NCBI GenBank assembly: GCA_025716855.1
Contig: JAIXMQ010000024.1
Span: 310,001 to 374,000, forward strand
Source: Pilaira anomala
Taxonomy: Eukaryota > Mucoromycota > Mucoromycetes > Mucorales > Mucoraceae
Direction: 5' to 3'
Length of the DNA stretch: 64,000 nucleotides
In this document: one piece after another, positions 58,933 to 64,000 of the stretch
How positions within the stretch are numbered: position 1 is the stretch's first letter
Layout of the letters: each line of letters opens with the position of its first letter
Notes under the pieces: generated by a model
Seen by the model: the letters and a program-made list of their open reading frames with translations, nothing else
The model's database searches: none
Told to the model about the DNA's origin: nothing
Translations under genes and position numbers: made by a program

Positions 58933-60489
58933 ATGAATACTCGAATTATTAGATTTATATCTGTTGTACTCGTTATATTTAGTGTTTGCTTTTTATTTAG
59001 TTATTTATTAGGATTAGAACAAAAGAATACACTTTTAAAAGAACAAGAAGACTATGAACAACAAGTAAAAGAAAGAGAAACAATTGAACAGTTGAAACAA
59101 CAACAAGAAATTAAAAGACAAGAGACTATATTAAATAATAGAGCAGTGATTGAACCTGAAGTAACTATAGAAAATACAAAGGAGTTGAATAAACAATATT
59201 ATATTGCAGTACCTACACCTGTTGAAACTTGGACAGATGAAACACTTAATTTAATCAAGTCTCCTATTGGTCAATCAATTCAAGCTGATCTTTTTACTGT
59301 GCCTGAATTAGTTCCAGATTTTAAATTACTAACAACACAAGAAAGAGTATTCAAGTCCTTATTTCAATATTTTGATCCTATTATTGCAGAAGGTTTAATT
59401 GATGTAACAAATCATCAAGATTATAAAGAAATTTGGGCGATATATAAACGATTGGAAAAATTATTGTATCCATGGTTACAACCTAATTGGAAATCAGCTT
59501 TTGACATAAACTTTTCCAAGAATAGTAATAAAAAAGGTATCGTAATGTGCGTTGGTGATGGACAATTTCAACATGCAGCAACTTCAGTTAAAGCTATTCG
59601 TGATATTCTTGATTCAAGCTTACCAATTGAAATATTTTATATAAATCAATATGATCTATCAAAAGAAAATCGAGATTATTTTAATAATATACCAAACGTA
59701 AAGACGAAATCTATTGATCGTTATATCAATAATGCTTTTACAAGACTTGGTGGTTGGTCAATTAAACCTTTTGCAATTTTAGCAAGTAGTTTTGATCAAG
59801 TTATGTTAATGGATGCGGATGTATTTATGTTTGATAAACCCGAAAAGTTTTTTGAAGATGAGGGATATAAAAAGACTGGAGCATTATTCTTTTTAGATCG
59901 TACATTATTTGATAATTATTATGAAGGTAAAAGATGGTTAAAATCATTTTTACCTAACTATAGTACATTTGTTGAACAATCAAGATGGTGGAAAACAACT
60001 TCAACACATGAACAGGAATCTGGTATTGTTTTAATGGATAAACGTAAAGTTTTATTTGGTTTATTAGCTACGTGTAAATTAAATGATAAAAATGAAAGAG
60101 ATAAAGTTTCATACAAACATTCCCATGGTGATAAAGAAACTTTTTGGATCGGTTTTGAAATGAGTTCTACTCCTTATTCATTTATTAAATCTTTTGGTGC
60201 TGTTATTGGTGGTTTAGGCGATGCTGGCGCTGACAATACTGTGTGTGGTAATCAACTTCATTTAGATTCAAATAATAAGCCAATGTGGTGGAATGGAGGT
60301 CTTTTACGTGATAAAAATAAGTGGGAAAATAGATATATGAAATTTACTCATTTTGCAGAAGGTCAAGATTGGGAATTTGGTACTTCTTGTATTAGAGAAA
60401 CAGATAAAATTGTTGAATTATCTGATTACGAAAAAGAAATTGGTGCTAAACTAATAGCAATGGATAAAGAGAAAAATTTATTATTTTAA
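58933..60489 (+). CDS. MNN1-family alpha-1,3-mannosyltransferase (GT71), 518 aa
   Basis: One exon of 518 residues, a type II Golgi membrane protein. Residues 7-28 (RFISVVLVIFSVCFLFSYLL) are the signal anchor, followed by a Glu/Gln/Lys coiled-coil stem (about 30-75). The catalytic domain has GIVMCVGDGQFQHAATSVKA, LGGWSIKPFAILASSFDQVM and LMDADVFMF, which carries the DxD metal site (DAD). Other family blocks are THEQESGIVLMDKRK, GDKETFWIGFE and GNQLHLD. This order is that of the Mnn1/TTP1/Bmt GT71 group that adds mannose to N- or O-linked glycans. Its stop codon overlaps the stop of the convergent KTR-like gene (TTAA at 60486-60489). Confidence 0.92.
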   Translation: MNTRIIRFISVVLVIFSVCFLFSYLLGLEQKNTLLKEQEDYEQQVKERETIEQLKQQQEIKRQETILNNRAVIEPEVTIENTKELNKQYYIAVPTPVETWTDETLNLIKSPIGQSIQADLFTVPELVPDFKLLTTQERVFKSLFQYFDPIIAEGLIDVTNHQDYKEIWAIYKRLEKLLYPWLQPNWKSAFDINFSKNSNKKGIVMCVGDGQFQHAATSVKAIRDILDSSLPIEIFYINQYDLSKENRDYFNNIPNVKTKSIDRYINNAFTRLGGWSIKPFAILASSFDQVMLMDADVFMFDKPEKFFEDEGYKKTGALFFLDRTLFDNYYEGKRWLKSFLPNYSTFVEQSRWWKTTSTHEQESGIVLMDKRKVLFGLLATCKLNDKNERDKVSYKHSHGDKETFWIGFEMSSTPYSFIKSFGAVIGGLGDAGADNTVCGNQLHLDSNNKPMWWNGGLLRDKNKWENRYMKFTHFAEGQDWEFGTSCIRETDKIVELSDYEKEIGAKLIAMDKEKNLLF

Positions 60490-61748
60490 TAAAATCTTAA
60501 ACAACTATAACCATCATTATCAAAATTTTGTTCAGGACGACAAGTACATTTTGAATAAAGTGATTTTTCACTTGGACAATGTGTAAAATAATCTGCTACT
60601 CTATATCCAATATCTTCCCAAAAATGAATATCCTGTTTTGTTAAGAACATGACTGCACCTAATGATTGAATAATTGGATCCCCCCATCTTTCATAAAATA
60701 TGCCATTCTTTTCATCTAAATAATTGAAAAACTTTTGATATTTCTCTCCTCTATAAAACCCAACATCTGCAATCTATGTAAATAAATGTTAATATTATGT
60801 TTTATATTAAATATTATATACATTACCTGGAAATTATTCCAAAAATGACATCCATTGAATTGGTTAGATTCGTCCAGAATAAAATGCCATAGAGATTCAG
60901 GATTACTGCTTTGTTGAATCCAATCTTGATTTTCTTTTGCAAAATCAAGTACACTTTGATATAATGTTGGAATAGTTTCTCTATACTCATACAATGCCAC
61001 TGAAAATGATGTTGTCTTTTTATTTTCAAACATAAATTGAAAAGGGTCATTATCCATTGGACAAAGATATTCTGTTCCTGCTTCAAACCGCCAACTATAA
61101 TCTAAATCTTGCATCAATTCATGTCTAATCTATCTTGTTTAATTTTATATATCCCTGACAAAATATATGTATATATATATATATTTTAAATCAATACCTA
61201 TATATTGTACCAGCCATAAACCTAGATTGAAATCGATAATCTTCACTATTACCAAACATGGTGGTATTCAAATCATCACGGGCTTTTGCAGCCAACTGTA
61301 GGTCTGTATTTTCGTTATAACCATATAAATCTCGTTGTACTTGTTCGAAACGTACTGTCGCTTTCGTTAAAGAACCGACAAGTTCCATATACTCTTCTGA
61401 AAGCTCTTGGTCAGTGTAAATGATATAAGGATAATGATGATTTCTATTAAATTGATCTTCCAAATTGCGAATGGTAAATCGTAACTTGGTAAGTGAAGCA
61501 GAATCATTCTTAATGAAAGTGACAAAAGCAGCTTTGAACCTATCATGTGGAAATGACAAGCTGGTTGGATTTGTATATTGCCAAGATGAGGTACTATAAG
61601 CAAAATAGTCATCGTCCCATGTTATTCCTTTTTGTGTTTCCTTAGGATTATGTTTATAAAGAGATGATGTCGAAAATAAATAGATTCCAGTTAATAGCAC
61701 TATCACAACTAATACAATCCTGGTAACCGGTCTATTTGAATTGATCAT
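60486..61748 (-). CDS. KRE2/KTR-family alpha-1,2-mannosyltransferase (GT15), 378 aa
   Basis: Exons 61748-61198, 61124-60827 and 60773-60486 close in phase to 378 residues. The start at 61748 (MINSNRPVTRIVLVVIVLLT) gives a compact signal anchor; an upstream in-frame ATG (61784) would only add Phe/Leu. GT15 landmarks: KAAFVTFIKNDSASLTKLRF, IRNLEDQFN, YPYIIYTDQELSEEY, YRFQSRFMAGTIYRHELMQD, DYSWRFEAG, FQFMFENKKTTSF, GCHFWNNFQIADVGFYR, GDPIIQSLG, and the Cys-rich end KCTCRPEQNFD. Golgi enzyme that extends O-linked and N-linked mannose chains. It pairs with the convergent GT71 gene, so the two glycan enzymes share a terminator region. Confidence 0.95.
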
Positions 61749-62489
61749 ATAATGTATATATAATAATAAAAGAAAGAAAAACAAATATCAAAACTTTATT
61801 GTAGATGCACTATCATCCAGTTCTTTTATGATTGTTACTGCAGATCCCCTTTAAAATAAAACACTTTGCTCTCGTACCACCAACCTTTAATTAATCTAAT
61901 AACTCTCTCCATAGTCTCAATACTATTAATGTCTTTATTAAATATAAACTTAATAAGGGCCTTTATATATGTATATAAAGCTTCTTGATATAATGTTGTC
62001 TACATTCATATTTATTGAATTGAATATGTCTTTTTTAATTTAATTTAAAGCCTCGCTTCTCCTTTTTATGTAGACGAGCCTATTTTAAACTGCTACTATG
62101 TACATTACGGTAGCAAAGCCCCTACGCTATGCTTCGTGTTTGCTGACCTTCATTACGTCTGGTTGATTGTCCTGTTTTTCGACAATCCAAACATCATCCA
62201 AGTCATGACTAAGTTCATGTTGCATTACCTTTTCTTGCAGTTTTATGAGAGAGAGGTGTAGAAGCTCTATTTTTGATAAACGATTAATTAATAACTTTTA
62301 TACATTTTGGACACCAATTAGAAAATATATATTACTTTAAAATTAAAAAGAAAAGTCAATAAGGATTTTAAAAAAGACGTATCTGATATCTTCAGAGGTA
62401 TAGCAATGATTGAATGTTGAGCAGCGACAAAGTGATTCTCGTGTTTTGAAAGATTATAAATATATCCTTATTTTGTTCCTTTTTTTAAT
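61749..62489. other. Intergenic region with repeat pieces
   Basis: About 61886-61945 (TTTAATTAATCTAA... to ATGTCTTTATTAA) matches 63934-64000 as a direct repeat. About 62095-62150 matches 48335-48400. Nothing else recognised; AT-rich. Confidence 0.45.
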
Positions 62490-63012
62490 ATAATAGTCTT
62501 ACGAGCCATAGAAATTAACTCAGTTTCACCTGCTTCAAACCGTGGCTCACTGATCGTTGCGGATGTGCACACAGCTTTCAAGTAGGGATGGAGAAATACA
62601 TCATTAAAGGTTGTTTCCCCATCTTCCAAATTCTGCTTATACTGGTATAAGTAAAGGCTATTTGTATTAAGCGAACCTTTAATTAGTTTTATTTTCTGAA
62701 CAGTAAAGAAAAATAATATTTACCTTGCCCGAAAAACGTCCTCCAAGAACCCAACGAAATCTTCTTCGCCATCAGGAAGCTTCCTGATGTTTTTCTTGAA
62801 ATCAGTGACCGTGTCCTAAACAATTATTTTAAAAATAGTAAGTATAAAAGGTTGATGTTATGGAACTTATGTGAAAAAAATGAAGTGTAGTTAACACTTA
62901 CACTGCTGGACATATTCCAGCGCAATGGATGGAATAGGAAAAGAACTATCTTCGTGAGTTTTTAACAGTTGATTATATAGTTCATTGTCAAGATTGGGCT
63001 GCCATGTAACCT
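62490..63012 (-). pseudogene. Repeated multi-exon gene, copy 2 (truncated)
   Basis: Strongly similar to 49643-50165, including intron positions and flanking splice sites. Reading minus: NLDNELYNQLLKTHEDSSF, an intron, NFKKNIRKLPDGEEDFVGFL, an intron, YLYQYKQNLEDGETTF. It then continues in frame where copy 1 has its extra base, and ends abruptly near 62490 after SMARKTI. The 3' exons present in copy 1 are missing. The dispersed-repeat copy just upstream (63.1-63.4 kb) may be its 5' exon. Confidence 0.6.
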
Positions 63013-63109
63013 GACCTACAGTCTTCGTTCGCTAAAAACCATCTCACCAATAACACAGATTCAAACGGAATATGTTCCGCATGCAGTCTGCACAGAAAAG
63101 AGCTATTTT

Positions 63110-63422
63110 TTATTGAGATTTATTAGATAATGAATCATTTCTTTTTTATAAAATATTGTCTTACCATTTATAACATGTATTATACCGTACACACTCTATT
63201 TAAGGCTGAAAAAAATTTCAGACCTTTGTGGCCTTAAATCGTATCATGGCCAAAATTTTCAGAAAATTGCGGCCTTAAATCGGAAACGGCCTTAAATAGA
63301 GCGGATACTGTACGCGTTTCAAAGTTGTTCATGTCTTGATACGATCTCTTGTATGGATAACGCATGTAATTAAATAAGATACTATTAAGTGGTTGTGGTA
63401 ATGAGAATTCATGTTTCATTTT
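63110..63422 (-). repeat. Dispersed-repeat copy split by a MITE
   Basis: Reading minus, 63419 starts MKHEFSLPQPLNSILFNYMR, then YPYKRSYQDMNNFETR up to the MITE. On the other side it resumes IIHVIN before a GTAAGA donor and the shared AT-rich intron. The same block occurs at about 23580-23760, 34255-34455 and 41165-41345, and weakly at 11940-12015. Interrupted at a TA by 63185-63310. Confidence 0.6.
63185..63310. mobile_element. Mariner-type MITE, 126 bp
   Basis: Imperfect 22-bp inverted ends (CCGTACACACTCTATTTAAG left; complement of the right end CAGTATCCGCTCTATTTAAG) flanked by TA on both sides (63183-63184 and 63311-63312). Internal GGCCTTAAATCG repeats are present and there is no coding capacity. 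Paralogous copies of the host repeat at 23.6 and 41.2 kb lack it and give the empty site. Confidence 0.75.
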
Positions 63423-64000
63423 TGAAGTAAAGAAACAAGAGAGAAAAAAGTGATTTATTTAAATTAAAAAACTTGTTTGTGTGCGCGTGTGAAAAAAAAA
63501 AGTCAACTTTATGCGAGCACCAGTGACAATTAGCCTTGAACTACATTACTGCAAACTAAAAAATAGCTACTAACGTGTGAGTGTAGAATAAGTACCTAAT
63601 GAATTTAATATTGTAGGATAAACATAATACATGTTATTCATTTTATTATTAATATTCTTATGTTCGATTGAACGTATCAGTCTGTATAACTGATCCAATA
63701 CCTGTAAAAATAAGAGAAGAACAAACATCTTTTGTAAAAATCAACATCAAATGTTGTATGTTTTTACCTTTTTTACACAAATCAGGGAAATTCATTGTAG
63801 CATTCTTATACGAGGTTGATAATCTGCACAACAGTATATAATATTATTATTAAATTGCCATCATTTTACCGTAGCACTTTCACTTTGTCTATGATTGATA
63901 GAATAACCAAGTCTTGTCGTGTCTAGGAAAACCTTAATTAATCTAAAAACAAGACAAATGACTCTCTCCGTAGTGTCAATTCCATTAATGTCTTTATTAA
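63423..64000. other. Window end: intergenic and repeat sequence
   Basis: AT-rich. The last about 67 bases are the second copy of the direct repeat at 61886-61945, so another copy of the repeat unit may begin here and run off the window. No gene recognised. Confidence 0.4.

Noticed and set aside
48335..63012. Solo LTRs or an LTR retrotransposon
   Set aside because: No TG...CA ends, primer-binding site, polypurine tract or reverse transcriptase motif was seen near the repeats.
1..64000. tRNA, rRNA or 5S genes
   Set aside because: No cloverleaf with A/B boxes or rRNA core sequence was recognised by eye; a covariance-model scan would be needed to exclude them.

Overview
This window is nuclear DNA from a fungus, most likely an early-diverging one of the order Mucorales. 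The evidence is very AT-rich sequence with many poly-A/poly-T tracts, short spliceosomal introns (about 50-100 nt, GTAAG...TAG), compact genes on both strands, and typical fungal housekeeping proteins. I cannot name the genus from sequence alone. Coding models below were built by joining open frames across introns and checking that the phase closes. Database identity was not tested.

Conserved genes by region: 4-5.3 kb helical protein of unknown function; 5.6 kb ISD11; 6.8 kb polyglutamine protein; 7.9-9.2 kb methyltransferase; 9.9-11.7 kb ALG1; 14.8-16.5 kb STE20/PAK-like kinase; 18.4-19.7 kb NOP12; 19.8-21.6 kb IMP dehydrogenase; 21.7-22.4 kb lipid-anchored ubiquitin-fold protein; 28.5-29.6 kb PQ-loop protein (SLC66A2 type); 30-31 kb unknown basic protein; 31.2-33.1 kb Sds3/Dep1; 38.7 kb RPS28; 39.6-40.9 kb tyrosyl-tRNA synthetase; 44.5-45.9 kb ASX-homology protein; 46.2-48.2 kb UTP18; 56.3-57.3 kb KIN17; 57.5-58.8 kb TFIIB-type zinc-ribbon protein; 58.9-61.7 kb two convergent Golgi mannosyltransferases (MNN1 and KRE2/KTR families). 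Several belong to shared processes: NOP12, UTP18 and RPS28 in ribosome production; ALG1 and the two Golgi enzymes in glycan building.

The accessory part is rich in mobile DNA. The best-preserved elements are: (a) 22539-28448, a Mutator-like element with a perfect 9-bp target duplication, long terminal inverted repeats that each carry seven minisatellite units, and one spliced gene fusing a MULE transposase to an OTU protease-like domain; (b) 52030-55113, a mariner-ended element (TA duplication) whose only intact gene is a Fanzor, the eukaryotic TnpB-like RNA-guided nuclease family. It has a conserved non-coding end that is a good omega-RNA candidate, and an inverted, internally deleted second copy of its own 3' part; (c) 35100-38493, a decayed CACTA-like element with 27-bp inverted ends. 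Decayed copies of a Tnp2-like transposase, a Harbinger transposase, a mariner-type MITE and a repeated multi-exon gene family fill much of the rest (11.8-14.3, 41, 48.3-51.7 and 62-64 kb).
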